A DNA stretch of 64,000 nucleotides from Corynebacterium tuberculostearicum (GTDB lineage Bacteria > Actinomycetota > Actinomycetes > Mycobacteriales > Mycobacteriaceae), in contig NZ_CP073092.1 in assembly GCF_030506365.1 (NCBI RefSeq), positions 2,108,001-2,172,000 on the forward strand, given 5' to 3'. Position numbers and translations under genes: made by a program. Of the stretch, positions 35,855-46,400 are shown one piece after another. Positions within the stretch are counted from its first letter, which is position 1; each line of letters begins with the position of its first letter. The notes beneath the pieces are model-generated. The model saw only the letters and a list, made by a program, of their open reading frames with translations, was not told the DNA's origin and ran no database searches.

Positions 35855-36472
35855 CTACAAAGGCTTATCTGGGTTGGGCCCGTAGAGATTATTCTTGGTG
35901 ATGTACTGCACCACCCCATCCGGAACGAGGTACCACACGGGCTGGCCTTGAGCGGCGCGTTCGCGGCACGCGGTGGAGGAAATCGCCATGGCGGGAATGT
36001 CGATGAGATCGATAGCCTCTTGCGCATCGGCAGGTAGCATATCGGCGCTTAATTCATAGCCGGGGCGGGTCACGCCCACAAAGTGCGCCATCTCCAGCAT
36101 CTCTTCCCAGTTATGCCAGCTCATGATGGAGGCCAGCGAGTCGGCCCCGGTGATGAAGTAAAACTCCGCCTCCGGGAAGAGTTCGCGCAGGTCGCGCAGC
36201 GTATCGATGGTATAGGTAGGCCCCTCGCGGTCAATGTCTACGCGCGAGACGGTAAAGCGCGGGTTGGATGCGGTGGCCACCATCGTCATCAAGTAGCGGT
36301 GCTCGGCCGCGGTGACGTCGCGGTGGGACTTTTGCCACGGCTGGCCGGTGGGAACAAAGACGACGGTATCGAGGGCAAACCGGTGTGCAGCCTCGCTGGC
36401 CGCTACCAAGTGGCCATTGTGGATGGGATCAAAAGTGCCACCCATGATGCCGATGCGCTGTGGGCTAGTCAT
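35855..36472 (-). CDS. nadD: Nicotinate-nucleotide adenylyltransferase
   Basis: 205 residues. The nucleotidyltransferase signature [17 protein letters not shown] is at residues 11-27, and the C-terminal [13 protein letters not shown] holds the ISSTxxR motif. It adenylates nicotinate mononucleotide in NAD synthesis. The intergenic stretch to rsfS (35736-35854) is AT-rich and probably carries the rsfS promoter. Confidence 0.96.
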   Translation of the reverse strand: MTSPQRIGIMGGTFDPIHNGHLVAASEAAHRFALDTVVFVPTGQPWQKSHRDVTAAEHRYLMTMVATASNPRFTVSRVDIDREGPTYTIDTLRDLRELFPEAEFYFITGADSLASIMSWHNWEEMLEMAHFVGVTRPGYELSADMLPADAQEAIDLIDIPAMAISSTACRERAAQGQPVWYLVPDGVVQYITKNNLYGPNPDKPL

Positions 36473-36495
36473 GGGTGGTGATTATAGTCGCACTA

Positions 36496-37764
36496 CTAGG
36501 GGCGGGTCTGACCGGTACCCTGCAGGATCCACTTGGTAGAGGTCAGCTCCGGCAGCGCCATCGGGCCGCGAGCATGCAGCTTCTGGGTGGAAATGCCGAT
36601 TTCCGCACCCATGCCGTAGACCTCACCATCGGTGAAGGCGGTAGAGGCGTTGAGCATGACCGCGGCGGCATCCACTTCGTTGCCGAACTTCACTAGGACG
36701 TCGGCATCTTGCGCGGCGATGGCCTCGGTGTGGCCGGTGGTGAATTCGGCGATGTGGGCAATGGCACCGTCGACGCCGTCGACCACCTTGGCGCAGATAT
36801 CCATGGACAGCGACTCTTCGCGCCAGTCCTCATCGGTGGCCTGTACGGCATCCTTGACGCCGAAGGCCTCGAGCTCGGCGACGTCGCCGTGGATGGTCAC
36901 GCCTGCCTCCTGCAGCGCGGCGATGATGCGGAGCTTGGCGGAGTCGTCCAAGGCGGCGTCGATAAGCACGCACTCCGTGGAGTTGCACACGGAGGTGCGG
37001 CGGGTCTTGCCGTTGATGACCATGTCGATAGCCTTGTCCAGGTCCGCAGAGGCATCCACGTAGAAGTGGCAGTTGCCGGTGCCGGTCTCAATGGCCGGGA
37101 CGGTGGCACCGGTGACAACGGCCTCAATAAGCTTGGCGCCGCCGCGCGGAATGACCAGGTCCACCAGGCCGCGAGCGGTGATGAGGTCCTGGACGGAATC
37201 GTGGGTCTCGCACGGCAGGAGCTGCACGGCCTCGCGCGGAAGATCGAACTCGGCGAGGGTATCCTGCAGGATTTCTACCAGCTTTGCGTTGGAGTTGCGC
37301 GCGGACTTGGAACCGCGCAGCAGCGGCACGTTGCCGGACTTGATGGCCAGGCCGAAGGCGTCCACGGTGACGTTCGGGCGGGCCTCATAGACCATGCCCA
37401 TCACGCCGAGCGGGACGCGCACCTGCTTCATCTGGATGCCGTTGTCCATGGTGCGGCCCTGCAGGATCTCCCCTACTGGGTCCTGCAGGCCGGCTACCTG
37501 GCGCAGGCCGCCGGCAATACCTTCCACGCGCGCGGCGTCGAGGGAGAGGCGGTCAATGAGGGACTCGGACATGCCGCGCTCGCGGCCGGCTTCGATGTCC
37601 TGCTTATTAGCGGCGAGGATATCTTCGGTGTGGGCGATAAGGTTTTCGGCTGCGCGCTGCAAGATTTCGTTCTTGCGCGGCGTGGACAGCTGCGCCACGA
37701 CGGGCGCAACATCCTTGGCAGCACGGGCTTTGGACAGAACTTCTTCACGTTCAGTGTTGCTCAT
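36496..37764 (-). CDS. proA: Gamma-glutamyl phosphate reductase
   Basis: 422 residues of the aldehyde dehydrogenase superfamily. The NADPH and active-site regions are visible: [32 protein letters not shown], and the catalytic Cys in [12 protein letters not shown]. It reduces glutamyl-5-phosphate in the second step of proline synthesis. ProB, the first enzyme, is encoded two genes upstream. Confidence 0.97.
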   Translation of the reverse strand: MSNTEREEVLSKARAAKDVAPVVAQLSTPRKNEILQRAAENLIAHTEDILAANKQDIEAGRERGMSESLIDRLSLDAARVEGIAGGLRQVAGLQDPVGEILQGRTMDNGIQMKQVRVPLGVMGMVYEARPNVTVDAFGLAIKSGNVPLLRGSKSARNSNAKLVEILQDTLAEFDLPREAVQLLPCETHDSVQDLITARGLVDLVIPRGGAKLIEAVVTGATVPAIETGTGNCHFYVDASADLDKAIDMVINGKTRRTSVCNSTECVLIDAALDDSAKLRIIAALQEAGVTIHGDVAELEAFGVKDAVQATDEDWREESLSMDICAKVVDGVDGAIAHIAEFTTGHTEAIAAQDADVLVKFGNEVDAAAVMLNASTAFTDGEVYGMGAEIGISTQKLHARGPMALPELTSTKWILQGTGQTRP

Positions 37765-37861
37765 GTCATACCAGCCTAACGAAAGGCCACGCGCATTTCA
37801 GCGACCTCAGCCGCGGTGGGGTTGAGCTGGCCATCGTCAGCGCGGCTACCGGGGCTATCCA

Positions 37862-38767
37862 TCAGTAGCCGGCTTCAATATCTACTTCCGTGAAGATTGC
37901 TTCACCGGCGGCAAAGCGCTCCATGACCTTTGCAGCATGCGCACCGATGCGACGGCGCACCGAATACGGCGGATTGGCCAGATGCGGGGTGATGACTACG
38001 TTGGGCATCTCCCATAGCGGGTGCCCGTCGGGTAGCGGCTCGGGGTCGGTGACGTCCAGGCCGGCTCCGGCGATCTGGCCGGCGCGCAGGGCGTCGACCA
38101 GCGCATCGGTATCCACTAGCGGGCCGCGCCCAACGTTAATGACCACGGCGTGATTGGGCATGGAGCGGAAAGCGGCGGCGTTAAAAAGCTGACGGGTCTG
38201 TTCCGTGAGCGGAGCGAGCGCCACAAAATAGTCGGCGGCCGGCCACACGCGCTCGATATCGGAGGTGGAATAGGTTTCATCGGCGCCTTCAACCGGGTTA
38301 CCGGAGCGATTGACCGCTATGATGCGCGGGCCAAAGCCCTCCAGCATGCGGATAAGCCGCTTGCCGATGCCCCCGGCACCCACCACCGCCACCGTCTTAT
38401 CCTCAAAAAGGAAGCTGGTGTGGGCCTCGACCTCATCGCGGTTATCCCAGCTCGTTCCCACGCGCTTGTGCGCATGCAATTGGGCGAGCAGGAGCGCAAT
38501 GGTGGACTCGGCCACGGTGGCATCATATAGCCCCGCCGCGTTCGACCAGCGGGCGGAGGTATTTCGCATGACGTCGAGCAAGTGGTCCACACCAGCAAAC
38601 GGGACTTGGACTAGGCCGACGCTAGGCGGCAGCGGCTGCGGGAAATCATCCGGGCCACCGTTGAAGATGAGGGCCTCGGCCTCCTCCAGTGGGGCGCGTT
38701 CGTGCCCGGCGGCATCGAGGGCCTGCAGGGTTTCCTCCCACGGGGTGGGCAGCATCGCGTACTTCAT
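37862..38767 (-). CDS. D-isomer-specific 2-hydroxyacid dehydrogenase, copy B
   Basis: 301 residues, starting within the stop codon of copy A (TAATG). The NAD-binding Rossmann motif is VAVVGAGGIGKRLIRML (near 132); the conserved NVGRGPLVDTDAL and the substrate-side GAGLDVTDPEPLPDGHP follow, and HLANPP near the end holds the catalytic His. In C. glutamicum a single dehydrogenase of unknown substrate (unkdh) lies between proB and proA; here there are two in tandem. The C-terminus VDIEAGY is nearly the same as in copy A. Confidence 0.92.
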   Translation of the reverse strand: MKYAMLPTPWEETLQALDAAGHERAPLEEAEALIFNGGPDDFPQPLPPSVGLVQVPFAGVDHLLDVMRNTSARWSNAAGLYDATVAESTIALLLAQLHAHKRVGTSWDNRDEVEAHTSFLFEDKTVAVVGAGGIGKRLIRMLEGFGPRIIAVNRSGNPVEGADETYSTSDIERVWPAADYFVALAPLTEQTRQLFNAAAFRSMPNHAVVINVGRGPLVDTDALVDALRAGQIAGAGLDVTDPEPLPDGHPLWEMPNVVITPHLANPPYSVRRRIGAHAAKVMERFAAGEAIFTEVDIEAGY

Positions 38768-39696
38768 TAGTAGCCAGCCTCCACATCGACGCGGGTGGGC
38801 ATGGCCTCTCCCCTCTCCCACGCTGCGGCATTAGCGTTGAAAATAGCGCCCAGGTGAAACTGCGCCACGTGCGCGGAGGCGGCCATGTGCGGCGTCATGG
38901 TGCAATTGGGAAGGTCATAAAGCGGGTGCCCATCGGGCAGCGGCTCGGGATCCATAACCTCCAAGCCGGCGCCGGCGATTTCACCGCTACGCAAGGCTTC
39001 CACGAGGTCCTCGGTTACTACGGTGCTGCCGCGGCCGACGTTGATGAAGATGGCGGAGGGCTTCATGGCGCGGAAAGTGGCGGCATCGATAAGCCCCTCC
39101 GTGTCTTTGGTCGCCGGGAGGATGCAGAAAATAAAATCCGCCTCGCCCCACACGTGCTGGGCTTTATCCATGGGCACCACCTCATCGGCGCCTTCCACCG
39201 CGCGGCCGGAGCGATTGACCGCAGTAATGTGCACGCCAAAGGGCCGCAGGAGCTTAATGAGCTGCTTGCCGATGCCCCCAGCGCCAAAGATCGCTACCCC
39301 CTTCGGCCCTTGCTGGTTATAGAGCCAGGCCTGGGACTCATCCAGCTCCTTGGCCACCGACCACGTAGCGGCTTGGGCGAAGGCTTTGTGGTGGTGCGCT
39401 TGGGAAAGCGCCAACCCGAGTGCGGACTCGGCCACTGGCTGGGCAAAGGCGCCGGCGGAGTTGCACCATGGCACGCCGTCTGGGGTAATGACGCCTGCAT
39501 CAATGAGCTGATTGACGCCGGTAAAACAGTGCTGCACCCAACCGATATTCTCCGGCATCTCGGGGATGCGGCGCGGGTTGGGCGCATTATTGATATAGAC
39601 CTCGGCGTCCTCGATGCTGCTTACGCGTTGGTGCCCGGCAGCATCGATGTCTTCTACCATCGGCTGCCAGGTTTCCGGTCCCATGAAATACTTCAT
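38767..39696 (-). CDS. D-isomer-specific 2-hydroxyacid dehydrogenase, copy A
   Basis: 309 residues. The Rossmann loop is VAIFGAGGIGKQLIKLL; NVGRGSTVVTEDLVEALRSG and GAGLEVMDPEPLPDGHP follow, with HMAASAH in the catalytic His region. It lies between proB and copy B in the same direction and ends VDVEAGY. Its sequence is clearly paralogous to copy B but well diverged, so the two may have different substrates. The link with proline synthesis is positional only. Confidence 0.92.
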   Translation of the reverse strand: MKYFMGPETWQPMVEDIDAAGHQRVSSIEDAEVYINNAPNPRRIPEMPENIGWVQHCFTGVNQLIDAGVITPDGVPWCNSAGAFAQPVAESALGLALSQAHHHKAFAQAATWSVAKELDESQAWLYNQQGPKGVAIFGAGGIGKQLIKLLRPFGVHITAVNRSGRAVEGADEVVPMDKAQHVWGEADFIFCILPATKDTEGLIDAATFRAMKPSAIFINVGRGSTVVTEDLVEALRSGEIAGAGLEVMDPEPLPDGHPLYDLPNCTMTPHMAASAHVAQFHLGAIFNANAAAWERGEAMPTRVDVEAGY

Positions 39697-39729
39697 GCCC
39701 CAACCATACGGGGAATCTCGGACTCGGGT

Positions 39730-40962
39730 TTAGATGCGGGAGGCGAAATTGGAGAGATAATCCGCGTGGACGACGGAACGGCGCTGCTCCTCAGGAAGCT
39801 CTTCCATCTTCTTGCCCTTAATGGCGTGCAGCTCCTCAGAATCGAAGCGCACTTCACCGCGGCCGATGACCTCACCATTCGGGCCCAGGATGTCGATGAT
39901 TTCTCCCTTGTTGAACTCGCCTTGCACATCGGTAATACCAACGGCGAGCAGCGAGGTGCCGCCCTTGGTGACGGCCTCCTTGGCGCCTTCATCGAGGCGG
40001 ACTGCTCCGCCGGTATCGGCGCAGTAGAGAGCCCAGAACTTCCAGGCAGACAGCTGGCGTTCCTCGCGAGTATGGAAGACGGTGCCCACGGAGGCGTCGG
40101 CAAGCGCGGGCCCAATATTGTCCGTAGAGGTCAGCAGCACTGGAATGCCGCCGCGGGTAGCCAGGCGGGCCGCGGAGACCTTGGTGGCCATGCCGCCGGT
40201 GCCGACCTTGCCGCCATCGCCAGCGACAACGCCCTTCAGGTCCTTGCCGGTGCGCACCTCATCGATGAACTTGGCATCCGGCTCGGCCGGATTCTTATCG
40301 TAGAGGCCATCCACGTCAGAGAAGAGGAAGAGCGCGTCCGCGCCCACCAGGTTGGCCACCAGCGCCGAAAGGCGGTCGTTATCGCCAAAGTGCATCTCGG
40401 AGGTCGCCACCGCATCGTTCTCGTTCACGATAGGGATGGTGCGCAACTGGCGCAGGCGATCGATGGTGCGCTGCGCATTGCGGGCACGGTCGCGGTGGCC
40501 GGTATCGGACGCGGTCAGAAGGACCTGGCCGATGGTGCGCTTATAGCGCGCAAAGGACTGGCCCCACACAGCGGCCAAATGCACCTGTCCGACGGACGCG
40601 GAGGCCTGCTTGGTTGCCAAATCGGTGGGCCGCTGGTGCAGGCCGAGCGGGCCCATACCTGCGGCAACCGCACCGGAAGAGACAATGATGACATCGGAGC
40701 GGCCCATGCGCGCATGGACGGCATCAACGATGTGATCGATCTTTTCTTGGGAAACGCGGAAATTTTCATCCGTGAGGGAAGAGGAACCAATCTTGACCAC
40801 TACGCGCTTTGCCTGCGCGATGTCGCGGCGGAGATCCGATTCAAAACCGGACGCCACCGGATTTTCATCGAGCGGTTCCGGGAAAGGGGTATCAGCGGTA
40901 GGACCGGCAAACGGTTCTACCGGAAGCGGAAGGATGGGTTCTTTCTGTTCATCAGAAGACAT
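39730..40962 (-). CDS. proB: Glutamate 5-kinase
   Basis: 410 residues from ATG 40962. An unusual Pro-rich N-terminal extension of about 45 residues precedes the kinase, whose amino-acid-kinase core starts [14 protein letters not shown]. Further motifs are [24 protein letters not shown] and [18 protein letters not shown]-terminal PUA domain (about 315-400) follows. It phosphorylates glutamate for proline synthesis and is usually feedback-inhibited by proline. It lies 60 bp downstream of obg. Confidence 0.95.
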   Translation of the reverse strand: MSSDEQKEPILPLPVEPFAGPTADTPFPEPLDENPVASGFESDLRRDIAQAKRVVVKIGSSSLTDENFRVSQEKIDHIVDAVHARMGRSDVIIVSSGAVAAGMGPLGLHQRPTDLATKQASASVGQVHLAAVWGQSFARYKRTIGQVLLTASDTGHRDRARNAQRTIDRLRQLRTIPIVNENDAVATSEMHFGDNDRLSALVANLVGADALFLFSDVDGLYDKNPAEPDAKFIDEVRTGKDLKGVVAGDGGKVGTGGMATKVSAARLATRGGIPVLLTSTDNIGPALADASVGTVFHTREERQLSAWKFWALYCADTGGAVRLDEGAKEAVTKGGTSLLAVGITDVQGEFNKGEIIDILGPNGEVIGRGEVRFDSEELHAIKGKKMEELPEEQRRSVVHADYLSNFASRI

Positions 40963-41022
40963 GCCAACCGAGTTTACAAAGCCCACCCTCCAGCACACCC
41001 CAAGAATAGGGGGATCTGGAAA

Positions 41023-42555
41023 CTAGCCCTGCCACCTATCGCGGTTAGCGCCCTCGCGGGTGACCTCTTCATCATTGCCATAATCGTACTCATCAATAAG
41101 GCCACGGCGCGCCTGCGAGGCACGCTTGCGCTCGGCGGCGGAAACGCGGCCGGTGCCCTTCAGGCGGGCGTCCTCGCCGCGGCTAGCCATTGTCGGATCA
41201 CCGCCGGTCATCGGCTCCCACTCAAAGGTAATGCCACCGATAGTCACCGGGCAGCCTTCTACAGCCCCCTGCTCGCGCAGCTCATCCTCCACGCCGGCCT
41301 TGGCCAAGCGGTCCGCCAAGAAGCCCACTGCCTCATCATTTTCAAAGTCAGTCTGGGTAATCCAGCGATCAATCTTCTTGCCCTCAACAATGAAGCCACC
41401 CTCGACCTCAGGATCGGCCTTCACGGTGAAATCAGCAAACGCGCCGGTTTGCTTCTTATGGCCCTGCGCCTTGGGATGGATAACGGTGTGGTTCTTATCC
41501 TTTTTCGGCAACGGCTGGGCCTTACGGTGCTCAGTCACCATATCCATGAGCCGGAACTTCAGCGGATCCAGCCCCTTGCGAGCGACGGCCGAAATAATAA
41601 AGACAGGCCAGCCAAACTTCTCTTCCAGATCATCCTTGACAAATTCCGCCAGCTCTTCGGCTTCAGGCACATCTGCCTTATTCAAGATGATGACGCGGGG
41701 GCGCTCACGCAGATCCCCCAAACCAGTATCTTCCTGCAAAGCCTCCTGATACTTTGCCAACTCATTTTCCATCGCCTCAATATCAGAGACCGGATCACGG
41801 CCGGGCTCAATTGTGGCGGTATCCACTACATGGGCAAGTACCGCCGTGCGTTCAATATGGCGCAAAAAGTCTAGGCCGAGCCCCTTGCCATCGGCCGCGC
41901 CTGGGATAAGCCCCGGCACGTCCGCGATAGTAAAGGAGCTATCTCCCATATCCACCACGCCAAGGTTCGGCTGCAGCGTGGTAAAGGGATAATCACCAAT
42001 CTTGGGCTTCGCGGCCGACAACACCGAGATGAGCGAGGACTTACCAGCCGATGGAAAGCCCACCAGCCCTACATCCGCCATGGACTTCAGCTCGAGGATC
42101 AGATCATGGGCCTGGCCCGGCTCACCTTGTAGAGCAAAACCCGGTGCCTTGCGGTTCTTTGAGGCCAATGCGGCATTACCCAAACCGCCAAAGCCGCCTT
42201 CTGCGGCCACAAACCGCGTTCCCGGAACGGTAAGGTCCGCTAGGGTTTCGCCCTTTTCAGTGCGGACCACCGTGCCCGCCGGGACCTCCAAAATAAGGTC
42301 TTCACCGCGAGCACCATTGCGCATATCGCCGGCGCCATTGCCGCCGCGTTGCGCCTTAATATGCGGGCGGTAGTGGAAATCCATAAGCGTATGGATTTGT
42401 TCAGAGACCTCGAGAATGATGTCACCGCCGTGTCCACCATTGCCGCCATCCGGGCCGCCCAAAGGCTTAAACTTCTCGCGGTGGACAGACACACAGCCGT
42501 GTCCGCCATCGCCTGCCTGCAGGTGCAAGACCACTCGGTCAATGAATCGTGCCAT
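41023..42555 (-). CDS. obg: Obg/CgtA GTPase
   Basis: 510 residues in three parts: the Gly-rich Obg fold (1-160, [20 protein letters not shown] at the start), the GTPase domain (about 160-345; G1 [11 protein letters not shown]3 [17 protein letters not shown]4 ILNKADVPE) and the C-terminal OCT domain with a charged tail. It acts in ribosome assembly and stress control. Its usual upstream neighbours rplU and rpmA are about 11 kb away here, beyond the pilus genes. Confidence 0.97.
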   Translation of the reverse strand: MARFIDRVVLHLQAGDGGHGCVSVHREKFKPLGGPDGGNGGHGGDIILEVSEQIHTLMDFHYRPHIKAQRGGNGAGDMRNGARGEDLILEVPAGTVVRTEKGETLADLTVPGTRFVAAEGGFGGLGNAALASKNRKAPGFALQGEPGQAHDLILELKSMADVGLVGFPSAGKSSLISVLSAAKPKIGDYPFTTLQPNLGVVDMGDSSFTIADVPGLIPGAADGKGLGLDFLRHIERTAVLAHVVDTATIEPGRDPVSDIEAMENELAKYQEALQEDTGLGDLRERPRVIILNKADVPEAEELAEFVKDDLEEKFGWPVFIISAVARKGLDPLKFRLMDMVTEHRKAQPLPKKDKNHTVIHPKAQGHKKQTGAFADFTVKADPEVEGGFIVEGKKIDRWITQTDFENDEAVGFLADRLAKAGVEDELREQGAVEGCPVTIGGITFEWEPMTGGDPTMASRGEDARLKGTGRVSAAERKRASQARRGLIDEYDYGNDEEVTREGANRDRWQG

Positions 42556-42623
42556 TCTCGCTACTCTCCGTGCTGGCCTGTGCCAGACTCCAAATCAACT
42601 TTTTAATTGGGGACTAAAGGTAG

Positions 42624-43463
42624 TCAGCTTACTCGCTGGCTACGCCTCTTCTTTCTACGCCGCTCATTCCACCACACAATCACCAGCACCGCGGCGATAA
42701 GGATGAGCGCCAAAATCATCCACCACGATAGCTTAGGTTGCCACCCAGATTCTTCTTCCATCTGAGTATCCACTCTTTCTGCGTGCACGAGTAAGCGGTC
42801 TGTATTGATGCCATAAGGCGTACACGTGATGAGGGTGAGTTTGTCTTTATCCGCTTCATAGGTGACTGCGTCGTAGTCTTCAGGTTTGACTACTTCGCGG
42901 CCGGTGACTTTATAGGTGAGCGTCTCGCCCATGACGTCGATGGTTACGGTCTCCCCGTCCTTCAGGCGCGGAAGATTATCAAACATTGACGCATTAACCA
43001 TCCCGGTATGGGCCGAAATCACAGTGTTAGTTCCCGGACCGCCGACGGGTAGAGAAGAACCAAACATGTGGCCGGCTCCGCCGTATAGAACTGAAGGTGC
43101 CGTTGTGTGGAAGACAGGTAGATCGATACCAATAGAAGGGATGCGCAAACGCGCAATGACTCCGCCCGTCTCTGGAGCATTGAGCGTATCTAGGTAGCGC
43201 TCGAAGCCAGGTGAGCCGGGCTGGGGAGGATAAGCGTGGTGTCCTTGCTGCGCCAACCAATCGTTATACTCATGCGCTGCACGAATATACTGCTGGCGCT
43301 GCGTTGGCGGGTCTATGTCTCGCACGGACCTGCCATAAGACTCGGCTTGCTGGTGCAGCTGATAATCGTTGTACTGCGTAGCAACTATGGGATACAGCAG
43401 GATGAGAATCCCGGCGATGATGAGCCAGAAGGAACGGCGCTTATTCTTCCTTTTCGTCATCAT
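42624..43463 (-). CDS. Class C (pilus) sortase without a clear lid motif
   Basis: About 279 residues (the first of two adjacent ATG codons, right behind AGGGAGG; the second is also possible). An N-terminal helix (about 13-30) and a C-terminal helix (about 245-265) flank the sortase core. The catalytic His is in ISAHTGM near 151, Cys in LTLITCTPYG near 213, and Arg in NTDRLLVHAER. The region where class C sortases carry the DP[FW] lid reads QQGHHAYPPQPGSPGFERY instead. It overlaps the tip-protein gene by about 20 bp and is the last gene of the pilus island. Confidence 0.93.
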   Translation of the reverse strand: MMTKRKNKRRSFWLIIAGILILLYPIVATQYNDYQLHQQAESYGRSVRDIDPPTQRQQYIRAAHEYNDWLAQQGHHAYPPQPGSPGFERYLDTLNAPETGGVIARLRIPSIGIDLPVFHTTAPSVLYGGAGHMFGSSLPVGGPGTNTVISAHTGMVNASMFDNLPRLKDGETVTIDVMGETLTYKVTGREVVKPEDYDAVTYEADKDKLTLITCTPYGINTDRLLVHAERVDTQMEEESGWQPKLSWWMILALILIAAVLVIVWWNERRRKKRRSQRVS

Positions 43464-46400
43464 CCTCCCTATTGCGCATGTAGAACCAGAGTCCCAAAGC
43501 CAATACTGCAAGACCAAGTAGGAGTACAAAGACTAGAGTCTGCATACCAGTATCCGGCAACATTGCAGCCAACAGTCCACTCAAACGTAGTGCTCCGTAC
43601 GTATCGGAAGCAGCAACCTGAGCTGCAGGTGCTGCATCACTCTGCTTGGCGTACGCATCCGCCGTAACCGCGACGGTTCCCTTATAGCTAAAAGCGGTAT
43701 CGGTGCTCTGCTTAATCACCACATCGAAGGAGCAGTCCCGCTTCGCCCCAGGTGCGAGGCGTCCCGCTGCATCCACGTTGCACACCGCCGCGGGGATTAG
43801 CCCGTTATTGTTGATCGTGAATTCTTCACCAGCACCATTACGAACTGTAAAGCCAGCCAATTCGGGTTCTTTGAACAGGAAGTTGCCCAATGCTAGGGCC
43901 CCTTCGTTCTCTACCTCATAGGTAAAGCGCATGGTCTCCGCTGAGTCGGGAAGAATCGCGGTATCCGCAACAGCTCCACTCAGGGCACTAATCGGCGCAC
44001 CATCAATCTTTTTCTTCACCTTGAGCCCTGGGAAAGAGTTCTTGGCATTAAACGCCCACTTCGCGCCATCCGTCGACAAGTCGGTCGGCGTGCTCACCGG
44101 CATTACGTCGAAGGACCACGTACCACCGGTAAGCCGGCCCTCGCTGTCGCTCGTTGTTTCGGCCGTCGGGTTACCCAAGCGCTCACCTGAACTTTCCACG
44201 GAAACAACAGCACCCGCTTGACCATCAGCCGTTTGCTCACGAATCGTGCAGTTTCGGTCGATCTCAATCCCCTTCAGAGTGTGGGATTCACCCGATTTAA
44301 GCTCGAAAGATGTATCGCCACAGCTGGAAGCAAAACCAAAGGTTCTTCCTTTTCCTGCGGAGCCCGTAGATGTCTTGGTAAAGGTGACGTCAACGCGATC
44401 ACGAAGGTGCATCGCTTCTGCTCCCAGCGTCATTACAGGCTCACCAGAACGGGACTGCAGTTTCGGATCAATACGGAAATCATAACTGTACTTCTTCATC
44501 GCATCGGTCACTTCGTCAGCGGTGAGCGAAGCAAGCTTCTTCGTCGGGTTCTTGGCATCGGGCTGACCACCAACCCACTTACCAAACTCCACATATGGGG
44601 TGCGCTGAGACCTCGTGGCCTCGAGTTGTACTCGTGGCTGTAGAGCCGAGGATTTACTGAGATCCAAGGTGCAGTCGTATCCAACCGGTAGCTCCACAAT
44701 GCTGCCGCCTGAAGGCTCAGAGCTATCGGCGACCGTATAGGTCGCGTTAGTATTCACTGCATCAAAGTCGAAGGACTTTTTGGTGCCCGAAGGATCTTTA
44801 CACGTCAGATCATATACGTATTTGGATTGATCCGCGCCACCCAAATAGCCATCCTGCATCGGGACGATGCGGACCGGTACGGTGCGTCGCTTATACGTGT
44901 TAACAAAGTCGACGGATTCAACCGAAGATTCGGCAGATCCAACACGCTTAGAAACTTCGCGCGAATCGGCATTCCATATCAATTCCGGCGGGGTTGAAGA
45001 AGGCTCATCTTCAGTTGCGGTACACCACGCACCAGACGGGACTTCCACCTCCGCTGCTTTAAACGTCCTTTCCGGGTCGGCAAATTTTTCGTTGTCTCCC
45101 GCTGCGAGAGTTGTGGGCAGACCAATATTTGAAGTTGAATATCCCACGCCTTGGCACTGGTAGTTGAATTTAAAATTCACTCCGGGTTTGGCATTTCGCA
45201 AAACCTTCATGTCATCGTCCGAAGCCACAATTTTCTTGCTCATTCCAAGCTTGGATTTGACGAAGGTGTAGTAGTTAGTCAGCGTCAACACATTGTTGGA
45301 CGTTCCATCTGCATTATCTGCCTTGATAGGAATCTGCTGGGAGGTAGTGGTGCCTTCCTTCACTTCGGAATCAATGAAAGGCTCAGCGTCGTTGCGCTGC
45401 AGACGCCACTCCACCTTCTGAGGGATGAGGTGTGTCTCGAGCGCGGGCTTGCCCTCGCCTTGTGTCTTCTTCAAATCAAGCTGACCAAACTTATCGCCTG
45501 TGATGGAACAGTTTGCACCGACCGGAACATTGACAAACTCGGTGTGCCCGGGACCAGTGATCTGCTTGACATCAATCGGCGGAAGCTCTCCAGACTCTGC
45601 ATCTGACCCCTCAGGATCCGAACAAACCATAGAGAAATTGTGCGTGTAATAGACGCTATCCCCAGTGACATCGGGCTGTGCCTTTTCAATGTCGATTGGA
45701 GTATTCGCAATCTTAGTGAGGTCGAGCTTGGCCATCTGCCGCTTATAGGTGTTAATTAGTTGCACCGGCGTGTCACCGTTGATAGCAAACTTAAGTGTCT
45801 TCTCAGCACGTTGGCCATCCGCTTCCACCTCCTGCGTGAAGGTAATTCCTTCTGCAGCGGTAGTATCGCCCTCAGTCACGCGACAGGTGGATCCGTCCGG
45901 AATGTCATCGAACACCAGCTTTTGGGTTTGCGGGTTGTCGGATTGCGGGGAACTTACTTTTCCTGCGTGAGACACCAGCACGCCCCCATCCGGCGGGGTA
46001 CAGACGACACTGACGTCGAATTCACGCTGGTACTTAACGTTCTTGCGCACCGGGGAGATGTAATCACCGGTTTCTGAATCAAACGCGACGGTTTTGGTGA
46101 TTTCCATCTTTTTCTCAGCGTAGCCATACGTGTGCGAAATGTTGACCACGGTCTGTTCACCTACCGTGAATACGCCAGAATCAACCCCTTCGCCAGTATC
46201 GAAAGATTTATTGACGTCGTCTGCTTTCAACGTGGAGTTTCGTGTGATCTCGAATCCATCTCCACGCTTCCCGTCATCAACATCGACCTCCTTGATCTGG
46301 CACGTGCTGGATTCTGGAATAGAGGAGCTAGGCACCTGGAGGGAAGATTCACCGGGTTCAAGAGTGAAACTCCCCTGCTCACCCAAATCAAGCTGAGTAC

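Noticed and set aside
38689..41874. A 1061-codon open frame on the plus strand
   Set aside because: It runs antisense through two dehydrogenase genes, proB and obg, all of which have clear family motifs on the minus strand.
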